Notes: generated by a model from the letters alone, not told the origin. A stretch of 52,430 nucleotides of DNA from an uncultured bacterium (GCA_946188155.1 CAMHUC010000019.1:1-52430), one strand, 5' to 3'. Positions 35,061-44,428 are shown, counted from the first letter of the stretch. A program made the numbers and translations.

Positions 35061-36509
35061 ATGAAGAAAACCATTCTGTCTCTCTTCGTCTTTGTCCAGT
35101 ACACTGCGCTATTTGCGCAGTCTTTCATCGCCGACCCCGTCATCATGACCATCAACGGCCAGGCGGTGCCTCGCTCGGAGTTTGAATATTCATATAATAA
35201 GAACAATGGTGCCGATGTCATCGACAAGAAGACCGTCGAGGAATATGCCGACCTGTTCATCAACTACAAGCTGAAAGTGTGCGCTGCCCTCGCCGCCCGA
35301 CTCGACACGGCAAAGGCGTTCCGCGATGAATACCTGATGTACCGCGACCAGCAGGTACGGCCCACGATGGTGACGGATGCCGACGTGCTGGTGGAGGCTC
35401 GTAAGCTCTACGACCGTGCCAAGGAGCAGATAGGCCCCAAGGGACTCGTCCAGCCCGCCCATATCCTGCTGAAGCTCTCTACCAAGGCTACACAGGCCGA
35501 GCAGGATAAGACCAAGGCGCGAATCGACTCCGTTTACCGCGCACTGAAGGGTGGGGCGGACTTTGGGGAAATGGCCAAGAAGGTGTCCGACGACAAGGGC
35601 TCGGCAGCACGTGGAGGTCTGCTGCCCTGGATAGGTCCCGGACAGACGTTCACGGAGTTCGAGGAGGCTGCCTACGCCCTGGAGAAAGGGCAGATGAGCC
35701 AGCCGGTGCTGTCGCCGGTGGGGTGGCACGTCATCCTGATGAAGGACCGTAAGCAGCTGGAGCCGTTCGACTCGCTGAAGGCACAGATTGTGCAGAGCAT
35801 CGAACAGCAGGGCGTAAGGGATCGTATAGCACAGGAACGTATCACTCAGACGGTGGCCGAGTCTGACGGCACGCTGACACCACAGTCGGTGATGGACGAA
35901 AGGGCCGACTCGCTGGCCGCTGCCGATAAGGACATGAAATACCTGATGCAGGAGTATCACGACGGATTGCTGCTCTATGAGATCAGCAAGCGTGAGGTAT
36001 GGGACAAGGCCGCTGCCGACGAGGCTGGGCTGGATGCCTATTTTAATGACCATAAGAAGGACTACGTGTGGGATGCTCCCCGCTACCGTGGCATTGCCTA
36101 TTATACTAAGACGAAGGACGACATCAAAGCCGTGAAGAAGGCCGTGAAGAAGGTTCCCTTCGACAAGTGGGCAGAGACACTGCGCCAGACGTTCAATCGG
36201 GACTCCGTGCAGCAGGTGCAGGCACAGGTCGGCATCTTTAAGATGGGCGATAATCCACTTGTCGACAAGCAGGTGTTCAAGGTGTCGTCGGCTGAAAGCG
36301 CAAAGAAGAATACCTCGCCGAAGGATTTCCCTTTCTCCGGCGTCTATGGCAAGAAACTGAAGAAGCCGCAGAACTACAACGACGTCCGTCTGGATGTCGT
36401 GGAGGACTATCAGGACATGCTGGAGAAAGCCTGGGTCTACGACCTGAGGCAGCGCTATAAGTTCTCTGTCAATCAAGACGTGTTGAAAACAGTAAATAAG
36501 CATCAATGA
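35061..36509 (+). CDS. PpiC-type peptidyl-prolyl isomerase (periplasmic foldase)
   Basis: A 482-residue parvulin-type protein. After a signal peptide (MKKTILSLFVFVQYTALFAQ) comes a SurA_N-like helical region, then one rotamase domain around residues 130-235 (PAHILLKLS, RGGLLPWIGPGQTFTEFEEA, PVLSPVGWHVILMKDRK) and a helical C-terminal half. It should help outer-membrane proteins fold. It overlaps the next gene by 4 nt (ATGA). A copy of the 28-nt palindromic unit (35094-35121) forms the h-region of the signal peptide. An alternative ATG lies at 35055. Confidence 0.9.
   Translation: MKKTILSLFVFVQYTALFAQSFIADPVIMTINGQAVPRSEFEYSYNKNNGADVIDKKTVEEYADLFINYKLKVCAALAARLDTAKAFRDEYLMYRDQQVRPTMVTDADVLVEARKLYDRAKEQIGPKGLVQPAHILLKLSTKATQAEQDKTKARIDSVYRALKGGADFGEMAKKVSDDKGSAARGGLLPWIGPGQTFTEFEEAAYALEKGQMSQPVLSPVGWHVILMKDRKQLEPFDSLKAQIVQSIEQQGVRDRIAQERITQTVAESDGTLTPQSVMDERADSLAAADKDMKYLMQEYHDGLLLYEISKREVWDKAAADEAGLDAYFNDHKKDYVWDAPRYRGIAYYTKTKDDIKAVKKAVKKVPFDKWAETLRQTFNRDSVQQVQAQVGIFKMGDNPLVDKQVFKVSSAESAKKNTSPKDFPFSGVYGKKLKKPQNYNDVRLDVVEDYQDMLEKAWVYDLRQRYKFSVNQDVLKTVNKHQ
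35094..35121 (+). repeat. 28-nt palindromic unit in ppiC signal sequence
   Basis: Head GTCCAGTAC, arms ACTGCGC / GCGCAGT, loop TATTT. It is read as V-Q-Y-T-A-L-F-A-Q, i.e. the end of the signal peptide including its cleavage site. The frame differs from the purB, asnS and mutL copies. Confidence 0.7.
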
Positions 36510-37987
36510 AGCAGACGCGAAATCTTATCTTGGCTATCCTTGTGGCAGTTCCCCTACTGGGAATTGCCACCATTCCTAAATATGCCGGATTGCCCGGAAT
36601 ATCCGGTATGTCCGGGTTATCCGGGCTATCCGGAATATCCGGGCTGTCCAGCCCGGCTCCCGACGACTCCGTAGCGGCCCCGCCCCAGCATGCCATCATC
36701 GACGAGGTGGTCTGGGTGGTTGGCGATGAGGCTATACTCAAGAGCGATGTGGAGGCTATGCGCATGCAGGCCTCCATGGAGGGCGTGAAGTGGGGCGGCG
36801 ACCCTGACTGCACCATCCCCGAGCAGATTGCCGTTCAGAAATTGTTCCTCCATCAGGCTGACATCGACAGTATCGAGGTGACCGATGCTGATGTGGCACA
36901 GGAGGTGGAACAGCAGATTAACTATTGGCTCGAGATGGTCGACGGCTCTCGTGAGCGTCTGGAGGAATACAAGCACCAGAGTATCACGGAGATGAGGGCG
37001 CAGATGCGTCAGGACTTCAAGGACCGCCAGAAAGTGCAGAAGATGAAGCAGAAACTGGTGGAGGACATCGCCGTCACGCCTGCCGAGGTGCGCCGATACT
37101 TTGCCGAAATGCCCCAGGACAGTCTGCCCTTCGTGCCGACGGAAGTGGAGGTCCAGATAGTTTGTATTACGCCGCGTATAGAGCCTGAGGAGATTGACCG
37201 CGTGAAAGAGGAACTCCGAGAATATACCGATCGCGTCAACAAGGGTGAGTCGACATTCCAGACACTGGCACGTCTGTATTCCGAAGACCCCGGTACGGCA
37301 CGCAGGGGCGGAGAACTGGGTCTGATGGGCAGAGGCACTCTCGATCCTGCCTTCGCTGCCGTGGCTTTCAACCTGACCGACCCCAAGAAGATTTCCAAGA
37401 TCGTGGAATCGGAATTCGGATTCCACATCATTCAGCTGGTGGAGAAGCGCGGCGACAAGGTGAACGTGCGGCATATCCTCAAGAAGCCTGTCGTCTCCGA
37501 TGAGTCTATTGCCAAGGCTATCGCAAGGCTCGACTCCATCGCCGATGACATCAGGGCTGACAAGTTCACCTTTGAGGATGCTGCCTCGCTGCTCTCCGAC
37601 GACAAGGACACCAGGAACAACAAAGGCCTGATGTCGACCAATGCCATGCAGACGGGCAAGGCCACCTCGCGCTTCCAGCTGCAGGACTTGCCGCCAGAGA
37701 TTGCCAAGGTAGTGGACACGATGAAGGTAGGCCAGATATCCCGTGCTTTCCAGATGATCAACCAGCGGGGCAAGACTGTCTGCGTCATTGCCAAGCTGAA
37801 GAACCGTGTGGAGGGTCACAAGGCTACCATCACCGAGGATTTCCAGGTGATGAAGAATGTGGTGCTGGGCAAACGGCGTGACGAAAAGCTCCACCAGTGG
37901 GTGGTCGACAAGATCAAGACCGTATACACCCGCCTGAACGACAACTACCACGACTGTAAGTTTGAATATGAAGGCTGGATTAAGTAG
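36506..37987 (+). CDS. SurA-like peptidyl-prolyl isomerase
   Basis: A 493-residue periplasmic chaperone with signal peptide (MKQTRNLILAILVAVPLLGI) and a SurA_N domain (DEVVWVVGDEAILKSDVEAM). Two parvulin-like domains follow (ARLYSEDPGTARRGGELGLM then FGFHIIQLVEKRGD; NVRHILKKP then RFQLQDLPPEIAKVVDTM). Between signal peptide and SurA_N lies a Gly-X-Ser repeat (36587-36649). It overlaps the genes on both sides by a few bases, so the set is one operon. Confidence 0.9.
   Translation: MKQTRNLILAILVAVPLLGIATIPKYAGLPGISGMSGLSGLSGISGLSSPAPDDSVAAPPQHAIIDEVVWVVGDEAILKSDVEAMRMQASMEGVKWGGDPDCTIPEQIAVQKLFLHQADIDSIEVTDADVAQEVEQQINYWLEMVDGSRERLEEYKHQSITEMRAQMRQDFKDRQKVQKMKQKLVEDIAVTPAEVRRYFAEMPQDSLPFVPTEVEVQIVCITPRIEPEEIDRVKEELREYTDRVNKGESTFQTLARLYSEDPGTARRGGELGLMGRGTLDPAFAAVAFNLTDPKKISKIVESEFGFHIIQLVEKRGDKVNVRHILKKPVVSDESIAKAIARLDSIADDIRADKFTFEDAASLLSDDKDTRNNKGLMSTNAMQTGKATSRFQLQDLPPEIAKVVDTMKVGQISRAFQMINQRGKTVCVIAKLKNRVEGHKATITEDFQVMKNVVLGKRRDEKLHQWVVDKIKTVYTRLNDNYHDCKFEYEGWIK
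36587..36649 (+). repeat. Seven in-frame 9-bp repeats encoding Gly-X-Ser
   Basis: The unit is GG(A/G/T)-NTN-TCC; it encodes GLP GIS GMS GLS GLS GIS GLS. Copies are near-identical, so the number is likely to vary by slippage. Confidence 0.85.
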
Positions 37988-39590
37988 AGCTTTCTTCCTC
38001 CTGGTCTTTGGAGCAGCCCTCTGCCTCGCGTCCAGTATACTGACGTATTTCGTCAGTCCGCCCGCCTATGCCCAGAAGGGCAAGGCCCGCAAGAAGCGCC
38101 CTGCCCGCAAGCCCCAGCCTAAGGACGACCGCATCTACCTGGTGCATGCCGACGTGCTGCACTTCGATCAGTATAAGAATCCTGACGCCACAATCCTCAA
38201 CGGCAAGGTACACTTCACCCACGTAGGGGCCCGTCTCTACTGTGACAGTGCCTACTTCTACGAGGCCAGCAACTCCTTCGAGGCCTTCGGGAATGTGAAG
38301 ATGTACCAGGGCGACACCCTCTCACTGGTATCCGACTATGCCTACTACGACGGCAACGAGCAGATGGCGCGCGCACGCTACAATGTGGTGCTGAAGAACC
38401 GAAAGACAACACTGTACACCGACTCGCTCGACTTCGACCGCCTCTACCATAACGCCTACTTCTTCGAGGGTGGAAAGATGATTGACGGGCAGACGACACT
38501 CACCTCCGACTGGGGGGAGTATGACACGGAGACGAAGATGTCGGTGTTCAACTACGACGTGAAGATGAAGTCGCCAAAGTTCTACCTGACCACCGACACG
38601 CTCTACTACGATAACGCCAACTCCATCGCACATATCGTTGGTCCGTCGCACATCACCTCGGGCAACAGCACCATCTATTCCGAACAGGGCTATTACGACA
38701 CCCGTAAGGACCAGGCCATACTGATGAACCGGTCGGTGCTGGCCAATCAGGGAAAGTCGATGGTGGGCGATAGTGTCTACTACGACAGCAAGCAGGGATT
38801 CAGCCAAGCCTTCCGCAATGTTGTCTATGTGGACTCCGTCAATAAGAACAAGCTCACGGGCAACTACGGCGAGTACTGGGAGCCCACGGGCTATGCCATC
38901 TGTACCGACTCCGCAGTGGCTATCGACTATTCGCAGGGCGACTCGCTCTATATGCATGCCGATACGTTCAAGATTGTTACTTTCAATATCGAGACCGACT
39001 CCGTGTATCGTAAAATACATGCTTTCCACCACGTGAGAGCATACCGGTCCGACGTGCAGGCCGTCTGCGACTCACTGGTGTATAATTCACTGGACTCCTG
39101 CATGACGATGTATCGTGACCCTATCGTCTGGAATGTCAACCAACAACTGGTGGGCGACGAGATACAGGTGTTTATGAAGGACTCCCTCATCGATCATGCC
39201 CATATCATCGGCAACTGTTTCTCCACCCAGCAGCTGAAGAGTGATACGGCGTGCTACAACCAGGTGTCGTCGAAGGAGATGTTCGCCTATTTCATCGACG
39301 GACAGATCCACGAGACTCGGGCCAAGGACAACGTGCTCATTGGCTACTTCTTCGAGGAGGGCGACAGTGTACCTATTATATATAACTATCAGGAGACGGC
39401 CGAGATGAGGATGTTCCTCAAGGACCGTAAGCTGCAGAGTGTGTGGACACCGAAAACCAGCGGCACCATGTATCCGCCCAATCAGATACCTGCCGACAGG
39501 AAGCATCTGCCTGGCTTTGCCTGGTACGACTATGTGCGCCCCCTCAATCGTTACGACATCTTCAACTGGCGACCCAAGCGTCGTCCGTAA
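37968..39590 (+). CDS. LptA/OstA-like LPS transport protein
   Basis: A 540-residue secreted protein with long runs of OstA/LptA-type beta strands (YLVHADVLHFDQYKNPDATI, GNVKMYQGDTLSLVSDYAYY, LTSDWGEYDTETK). The family (OstA_2) is thought to carry LPS through the periplasm in Bacteroidetes, where LptA-like modules are large. The N-terminus has a hydrophobic signal (AFFLLVFGAALCLASSILTY) followed by a Lys/Arg/Pro-rich linker. The start overlaps the SurA-like gene by 20 nt; ATG 37962 is a possible alternative. The signal contains a palindromic unit (38030-38057). Confidence 0.85.
   Translation: MKAGLSRAFFLLVFGAALCLASSILTYFVSPPAYAQKGKARKKRPARKPQPKDDRIYLVHADVLHFDQYKNPDATILNGKVHFTHVGARLYCDSAYFYEASNSFEAFGNVKMYQGDTLSLVSDYAYYDGNEQMARARYNVVLKNRKTTLYTDSLDFDRLYHNAYFFEGGKMIDGQTTLTSDWGEYDTETKMSVFNYDVKMKSPKFYLTTDTLYYDNANSIAHIVGPSHITSGNSTIYSEQGYYDTRKDQAILMNRSVLANQGKSMVGDSVYYDSKQGFSQAFRNVVYVDSVNKNKLTGNYGEYWEPTGYAICTDSAVAIDYSQGDSLYMHADTFKIVTFNIETDSVYRKIHAFHHVRAYRSDVQAVCDSLVYNSLDSCMTMYRDPIVWNVNQQLVGDEIQVFMKDSLIDHAHIIGNCFSTQQLKSDTACYNQVSSKEMFAYFIDGQIHETRAKDNVLIGYFFEEGDSVPIIYNYQETAEMRMFLKDRKLQSVWTPKTSGTMYPPNQIPADRKHLPGFAWYDYVRPLNRYDIFNWRPKRRP
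38030..38057 (+). repeat. 28-nt palindromic unit in lptA-like signal sequence
   Basis: Head GTCCAGTAT, arms ACTGACG / CGTCAGT, loop TATTT; read as S-S-I-L-T-Y-F-V-S in the signal region. The stem sequence differs from the other copies yet is fully paired. Confidence 0.7.
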
Positions 39591-39628
39591 ACTATAAACT
39601 GTAAACCGTAAACTATAAACAGTAAACA
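39591..39628. repeat. Short tandem ACTATAAACTGTAAAC repeats before mutL
   Basis: Five imperfect 7-8 bp units (NNTAAAC) fill the gap between the lptA-like stop and the mutL ATG. Confidence 0.6.
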
Positions 39629-39631
39629 ACA

Positions 39632-41551
39632 ATGGACCTCATCCACCTCCTCCCGGACTCCGTTGCCAACCAGATAGCTGCTGGCGAGGTGATTCAGCGA
39701 CCCGCTTCTGTCATCAAGGAACTGGTGGAGAACGCCGTGGATGCCGGCGCGCGTCATATCAATGTGCTGGTGCTCGATGCCGGACGTACATCCATACAAG
39801 TAATCGACGACGGCAAGGGCATGTCGTCCACTGATGCGCGATTGGCTTTCGAGCGCCATGCCACATCAAAGATTCTGAAAGCCGACGACCTGTTTGCCCT
39901 CCACACGATGGGCTTCCGGGGCGAGGCCCTGGCGTCGATAGCCGCTGTGGCACAGGTGGAACTACAGACCCGCCTGCAGGGTGAGGAACTGGGTACGCTG
40001 CTCTCCATCGCCGGCTCGAAGGTGACGGGACAGCAGACGGTGGCTTGTCCTGTGGGGGCCAACTTCAAGGTGGAGAACCTGTTCTACAACGTACCTGTAA
40101 GGCGCAAATTCCTCAAGACCAACGCCACCGAGCTCAATAATATCCTGACAGCCTTTGAGCGTATCGTGCTCGTTTATCCCGACATCCACTTCACCCTCCA
40201 TAGCAACGGCACCGAGCTGATGAATCTGAGGCCAGGCACGCTATTGCAGCGTATCACCGATGTGTTCGGCCGGCAGTATGGGCAGAACCTGCTCGCCGTA
40301 GAGGCCAATACCGCCATGTGCCGCATCGGCGGATTCGTAGGCAAACCGGAGGCTGCACGCAAGAAGGGTGGGCAGGACTATTTCTTCGTGAACGGCCGCT
40401 ACATGAAGCATCCTTACTTCCACAAGGCTGTCGTAACGGCCTACGACCGGCTCGTGCCGGAGGGTATGCAGATTCCCTACTTCATCTATTTCGACATTAA
40501 TCCCTCCGACATAGACGTCAACATCCATCCTACGAAAACGGAGATTAAGTTTGAGAACGAACAGGGCATCTGGCAGATTCTGGTGGCTGCGGTACGCGAT
40601 GCCATTGGCAAGTTCTGTGAGATTCCGACCATTGAGTTCGATACGGTCGGGCGTCCTGATATTCCCCCCTACAACCCTGAGCGCGACAATATCCAGGCTC
40701 CCAAGGTGAGTTATAATCCTGACTATAATCCCTTTGCCTCTTCTTCCGATAAGCAGGGCAGGTATTCATCTTATGGCAGTTCTGGCACCTCTGCTGCCAC
40801 CTCTTCATGGCAGTCTCTCTACGACGGCCTGGAGGCGCACGGAGCAGAGCCTACCGAGACCTCGGGCGACCTGTTTGACCTTCCGGCATCCTTGACGCCA
40901 TCCACACTGCTCGACGAGAAGTCGCCCGTACATTATCAATATAAAGGGAAGTATGTTATGACCGCCGTTAAGTCGGGCCTGATGATTATCGACCAGCACC
41001 GGGCCTCCGTCCGGATACTCTTCGAACAGTACGCTGGCCTCTCTGCCCCTGCCTCTCCCGCCCCCTCCGTCTCTTGTTCAGTAGACTGCGCTAGCTGCGC
41101 AGTTCCCCCTGCTGCCCCCTCCCAGCGCCTCCTCTTTCCGGAGACTGTTCAGCTCTCGCCGGCCGAGGCTGTCGTCATGGAGCGCATCCTTTCCGAGCTT
41201 GCCGCCCTGGGATTCGACCTGAGCAACCTTGGTGGCAATTCGTTTGCCGTCAATGGCATCCCCGTAGGACTGGAGGGACTCAGTCCCGTAGCACTTGTAC
41301 AGCAGCTCGTCGCCGAAGCCGCAGACCATGATACCGTTACCGCACAGTCGCTCCATCTCTCCATCTCCCAGTCACTCCATCTCTCTTTAGCTCGTGCCGC
41401 TGCCATACCATACGGCCAGATACTGTCCGATGTTGAGATGGAGAACCTTATTAATTCCCTCTTCGCATGCTCCAATGTCAACTATACCCCCGACGGCAAG
41501 GCCATCCTCTGCATACTCCCACAGGCAGATATCGAGCACCTCTTAGGTTAA
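39632..41551 (+). CDS. mutL: DNA mismatch repair protein MutL
   Basis: A 639-residue mismatch-repair ATPase. The N-terminal GHKL ATPase has [35 protein letters not shown] and [11 protein letters not shown] Ser/Gly/Tyr-rich linker spans about residues 365-430, and the C-terminal dimerisation domain follows. In place of the endonuclease motif DQHA-x2-E-x4-E it reads [12 protein letters not shown], lacking the Ala and the first Glu, so canonical endonuclease activity is doubtful. A palindromic unit is inserted at 41076-41103 in the C-terminal domain, in a Ser/Pro/Ala-rich stretch. Confidence 0.95.
   Translation: MDLIHLLPDSVANQIAAGEVIQRPASVIKELVENAVDAGARHINVLVLDAGRTSIQVIDDGKGMSSTDARLAFERHATSKILKADDLFALHTMGFRGEALASIAAVAQVELQTRLQGEELGTLLSIAGSKVTGQQTVACPVGANFKVENLFYNVPVRRKFLKTNATELNNILTAFERIVLVYPDIHFTLHSNGTELMNLRPGTLLQRITDVFGRQYGQNLLAVEANTAMCRIGGFVGKPEAARKKGGQDYFFVNGRYMKHPYFHKAVVTAYDRLVPEGMQIPYFIYFDINPSDIDVNIHPTKTEIKFENEQGIWQILVAAVRDAIGKFCEIPTIEFDTVGRPDIPPYNPERDNIQAPKVSYNPDYNPFASSSDKQGRYSSYGSSGTSAATSSWQSLYDGLEAHGAEPTETSGDLFDLPASLTPSTLLDEKSPVHYQYKGKYVMTAVKSGLMIIDQHRASVRILFEQYAGLSAPASPAPSVSCSVDCASCAVPPAAPSQRLLFPETVQLSPAEAVVMERILSELAALGFDLSNLGGNSFAVNGIPVGLEGLSPVALVQQLVAEAADHDTVTAQSLHLSISQSLHLSLARAAAIPYGQILSDVEMENLINSLFACSNVNYTPDGKAILCILPQADIEHLLG
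41076..41103 (+). repeat. 28-nt palindromic unit in mutL
   Basis: Head GTTCAGTAG, arms ACTGCGC / GCGCAGT, loop TAGCT. Read as [10 protein letters not shown], in the same frame as the purB and asnS copies. Confidence 0.75.
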
Positions 41552-41572
41552 AACTGTTAAAAAATGTCAAGG

Positions 41573-41612
41573 AATGCACAATTCTCCATTCTACATTCTC
41601 CATTCTCCATTT
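41573..41612. repeat. ATTCTCC tandem repeats before tRNA-Val
   Basis: Four imperfect 9-10 bp units of CATTCTCCATT lie between mutL and the tRNA promoter. Confidence 0.6.
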
Positions 41613-41619
41613 TAATGAG

Positions 41620-41627
41620 TACCTTTG
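41620..41627 (+). promoter_or_regulatory. -7 element for the first tRNA-Val
   Basis: TACCTTTG followed by CACCCGCAAAA. The same block precedes the second tRNA-Val. Confidence 0.7.
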
Positions 41628-41646
41628 CACCCGCAAAACGAAAAAG

Positions 41647-41721
41647 GGGCGTTTAGCTCAGCTGGTTTAGAGCATCTGCCTTACAAGCAGAGGGTCGGCG
41701 GTTCGAATCCGTCAACGCCCA
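41647..41721 (+). tRNA. tRNA-Val (anticodon TAC)
   Basis: A complete cloverleaf of 75 nt with acceptor GGGCGTT / AACGCCC, D-arm GCTCAGCTGGTTTAGAGC, anticodon stem TCTGC / GCAGA with loop CTTACAA (anticodon 41682-41684) and T-loop GTTCGAATC. CCA is not encoded. An identical copy lies at 44505. Confidence 0.96.
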
Positions 41722-41730
41722 CAAAAAGAG

Positions 41731-41760
41731 AGCTTCGGAAGAAATTCCGAAGCTTTTTCT
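41731..41760 (+). terminator. Terminator after the first tRNA-Val
   Basis: Perfect 10-bp stem AGCTTCGGAA / TTCCGAAGCT with loop GAAA and a TTTTCT tail. Confidence 0.9.
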
Positions 41761-41782
41761 TTGTCAGTTCGAAAAAAAGCAG

Positions 41783-41790
41783 TACCTTTG
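41783..41790 (+). promoter_or_regulatory. -7 element for paaK
   Basis: TACCTTTG followed by CGCC, 27 nt before ATG 41818. Confidence 0.65.
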
Positions 41791-41817
41791 CGCCGCACAA
41801 CCCAGAACTAAAGTATT

Positions 41818-43116
41818 ATGATTTGGAATCAAAGCATTGAGTGTATGGATCGCGAACAGCTTCGCGAAATCCAAAGTCGCCGTCTGGTAAAGATGGCGGA
41901 GTATGTGTATCACAACACACCGTTCTACCGGAAGAAGTTCCAGGAGATGGGACTCGAACCGGGGGACATCAAGAGTATCGACGACATCGTCAAGCTGCCG
42001 TTCACCAACAAGCTTGACCTGCGTGACAACTATCCCTTCGGGCTGGCTGCCGTGCCGATGTCGCAGATTGTGCGTATCCACGCCTCGTCGGGCACCACAG
42101 GAAAGCCCGTCGTCGTACTTCATACCCGTAAGGACCTCGCCATGTGGGCTGAAGCCATCTCCAGGGCGTTCACAGCATACGGAGCCACGAAGGATGACAT
42201 CTTCCAGGTGAGCTATGGCTATGGGCTCTTCACCGGAGGTCTCGGGGCACATGACGGTGCCACGAACATCGGTGCATCGGTTATCCCGATGTCGTCGGGT
42301 AACACCCAGAAGCAGATGACGCTGATGCATGATTTTGGGGCCACCGTGCTCTGCTGCACACCGTCGTATGCCATGTTCCTCGGCGAGGCCATGAGGGAGT
42401 GCGAGTGGCCTCGGGAGGAGTTTATGCTGAAGATTGGCGCATTCGGTGCCGAGCCCTGGACGGAGAAGATGCGCGTGAAGCTGGAAGAGACACTGGGCAT
42501 CAAAGCCTACGATATCTACGGACTCTCCGAGATTGCCGGGCCGGGGGTCGGCTACGAGTGCGAGTGCCAGCACGGCACGCATCTTAATGAGGACTATTTC
42601 TATCCTGAGATTCTCGACCCGAACACGGGTGAGCCGCTGCCGGAGGGGACACTCGGCGAGCTGACCTTCACACACCTTACCAAGGAGGGCATGCCGCTGC
42701 TACGCTATCGTACCCACGACCTGACCGCCCTCCACTACGACAAGTGCGAGTGCGGCCGTACACTGGTGCGCATGGACCGCATACTGGGCCGCTGCGACGA
42801 TATGCTCATTATCCGTGGCGTCAACGTGTTCCCGTCGCAGATCGAGGATGTCATCCTCAAGCAGCAGGAGTTCGAGCCTCACTATCTACTCATCGTCGAC
42901 CGTGTCAACAATACGGATACCTCGGAACTGAAGGTGGAGGTCAAGGAAGAATACTTCACCGACGACATGGCCACGATGGTTGGACTGCAGAAGAAACTCG
43001 AAGGCGAGCTGCGCAGCGTCATCGGACTGGGATTCAAGGTGCGACTCGTAGAGCCTAAGGGCATCGAGCGCTCCACCGGTAAGGCCAAGCGCGTGATTGA
43101 TAACCGACAGATTTGA
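41818..43116 (+). CDS. paaK: Phenylacetate-CoA ligase
   Basis: Activates phenylacetate or related aryl acids to the CoA thioester with ATP. The 432-residue length and motifs fit: AMP-binding ASSGTTGKPVVVLHT, ISRAFTAYGATKDD, YGLSEIAGPGVGYEC, YRTHDLT and the C-terminal GRCDDMLIIRGVNVFPSQIE. With the adjoining ACT-domain gene it matches the Bacteroidales pair used around aromatic amino-acid and 2-oxoacid metabolism; the indolepyruvate oxidoreductase genes that often accompany it are not here. Confidence 0.94.
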   Translation: MIWNQSIECMDREQLREIQSRRLVKMAEYVYHNTPFYRKKFQEMGLEPGDIKSIDDIVKLPFTNKLDLRDNYPFGLAAVPMSQIVRIHASSGTTGKPVVVLHTRKDLAMWAEAISRAFTAYGATKDDIFQVSYGYGLFTGGLGAHDGATNIGASVIPMSSGNTQKQMTLMHDFGATVLCCTPSYAMFLGEAMRECEWPREEFMLKIGAFGAEPWTEKMRVKLEETLGIKAYDIYGLSEIAGPGVGYECECQHGTHLNEDYFYPEILDPNTGEPLPEGTLGELTFTHLTKEGMPLLRYRTHDLTALHYDKCECGRTLVRMDRILGRCDDMLIIRGVNVFPSQIEDVILKQQEFEPHYLLIVDRVNNTDTSELKVEVKEEYFTDDMATMVGLQKKLEGELRSVIGLGFKVRLVEPKGIERSTGKAKRVIDNRQI

Positions 43117-43147
43117 ATCTAACTCCCTTTTAAAAAACATCAATCGT

Positions 43148-43573
43148 ATGAAAGCAAAACAGTTAAGCGTGTTCCTCGAGAACAAGTCCGGACGTCTGAC
43201 TGAGGTGACAGAGACCCTCGGCAATGCCGGCATCAACCTCTCTGCAATGTCGATTGCCGATAATTCCGACTTCGGCATCCTGCGTTGTATCGTTTCTGAT
43301 CCCGACAAGGCATATCAGGTGCTCAAGGATGCCCATTTTGCCGTCAAGCTCACCGACGTCATCGGATTCGTCTGCCCTAATACGCAGGGGGCACTGGCAG
43401 TCGTGCTCAAAGAGCTGTCTGCCAAGGGTATCTTCATAGAGTATATGTACTCCTTTGCCAACGGCAACGTGGCGCACGTCGTCATCAGGCCTACGGACCT
43501 CGATGTGTGCGACAAGGTGCTGGCCGATATGAAGGTGGATCTCATCGCCGCCAACGACCTCTACCAGCTGTAA
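43148..43573 (+). CDS. Tandem ACT-domain amino-acid-binding protein
   Basis: A 141-residue protein made of two ACT domains: residues 4-65 (LSVFLENKSGRLTEVTETLG, NLSAMSIADNSDFGILRCI) and 72-138 (GFVCPNTQGALAVVLKELSA, GIFIEYMYSFANG). ACT pairs bind amino acids and regulate metabolism. It follows paaK by 31 nt, so both are probably co-expressed and respond to an aromatic or related amino acid. Its natural terminator has been split by an insertion element. Confidence 0.92.
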   Translation: MKAKQLSVFLENKSGRLTEVTETLGNAGINLSAMSIADNSDFGILRCIVSDPDKAYQVLKDAHFAVKLTDVIGFVCPNTQGALAVVLKELSAKGIFIEYMYSFANGNVAHVVIRPTDLDVCDKVLADMKVDLIAANDLYQL

Positions 43574-43578
43574 GCTGA

Positions 43579-43587
43579 GTGAATCTG
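43579..43587. repeat. Left 9-bp target-site duplication
   Basis: GTGAATCTG directly precedes the insertion element; the identical sequence at 44428-44436 follows it. Confidence 0.85.
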
Positions 43588-44427
43588 CAGGGCTTTTTCA
43601 TTTAAGTCTTTCATTTAAACCGCTCAGAAGCTTTTATCTGCATGTGGAGTGTGAAAAGTTCCCTGCGATGCTGGTATAGTCTCTACGCGCCCCTGAAGGC
43701 GGCTGTTCGCCGCCGGGTAGGCACCTTAATATATTGAAATATATTTTTTTATTTTTTGCAGGGCGCGGGTCTTTGTTCGGAGCAAAGGTTTATCCCGCGC
43801 CCTTCTGCATGCAAAGGTACAAAATAAATTCCTGACTACCAAATATTTGCGTGATTTTTTGTCTTTTTTAGGGAGGCACCATTGCCTGTTTCAATATGGA
43901 AGAACTATTGCAGGCAGGTCAGTCTCGACCTCTCAGCACGGAACTCATGGAGTTCCTGTCTGGCATTCCTGATTGCACGACTATGCGCAGAAGCACTGGA
44001 CGCTGGACACCAGCCTGCACCAGGACGCTATCAAGCGCAAGCACAAGGAGGCGGCGCGAAACCTCGGCACGATGCAGAGAATCGTGCTGCTTCTCCAGAA
44101 CGTGGCAATGAGAAAACACCTGCCTGTCGAAGGAAAGGGAAAGTGCAGCCTGACTGATGTCAGAAGGAAGGCAGCAAACAGCCTTGACTACGTAATAAGC
44201 CTGCTGGCTATGTAGGGAACACTTCAGGGATTGGTGACAAATTGTGGCCTGGGTCTTGAGACTTGGGCTGGTCAGCCATGCCCGAAAAGACAGGATCAGA
44301 AACGAAAGCAACGGAAGAATGGGGAATAGGCATTAAATGTTACCATAAGAGCATCTTCGTGGCTGCAAAGCCTCGCGTGTGGCCATAAAAAGACTGTCAA
44401 ATGAAAGACTTAAATGAAAAAGCCCTG
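43588..44427. mobile_element. Decayed ISAs1-like insertion element (840 bp)
   Basis: Perfect 29-bp terminal inverted repeats (43588-43616 and 44399-44427, starting CAGGGCTTTTTCATTTAAGT) are flanked by a 9-bp direct duplication, so the borders are exact. Inside are remains of a transposase (43896-44215), a GC-rich hairpin near 43680-43725, and a second hairpin GGGCGCGGG...CCCGCGCCC (43760-43802). It has lost most of its transposase and would need help to move. The insertion splits the palindromic terminator of the ACT-domain gene. Confidence 0.88.
43896..44215 (+). pseudogene. ISAs1-family transposase remnant
   Basis: The 5' part encodes MEELLQAGQSRPLSTELMEF followed by LSGIPD, like the N-terminus of ISAs1 transposases. 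From 43973, in another frame, it reads YAQKHWTLDTSLHQDAIKRK then EAARNLGTMQRIVLLLQNVA, the typical C-terminus with its HW...LD...D pattern. The two are joined with an internal deletion of most of the catalytic domain. The C-terminal frame is open to a stop at 44213-44215. Confidence 0.75.
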
Positions 44428-44428
44428 G

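Noticed and set aside
43882..44157. 91-residue ORF starting MPVSIWKNYCRQ
   Set aside because: It is out of frame with the two transposase-like segments and has no family character.
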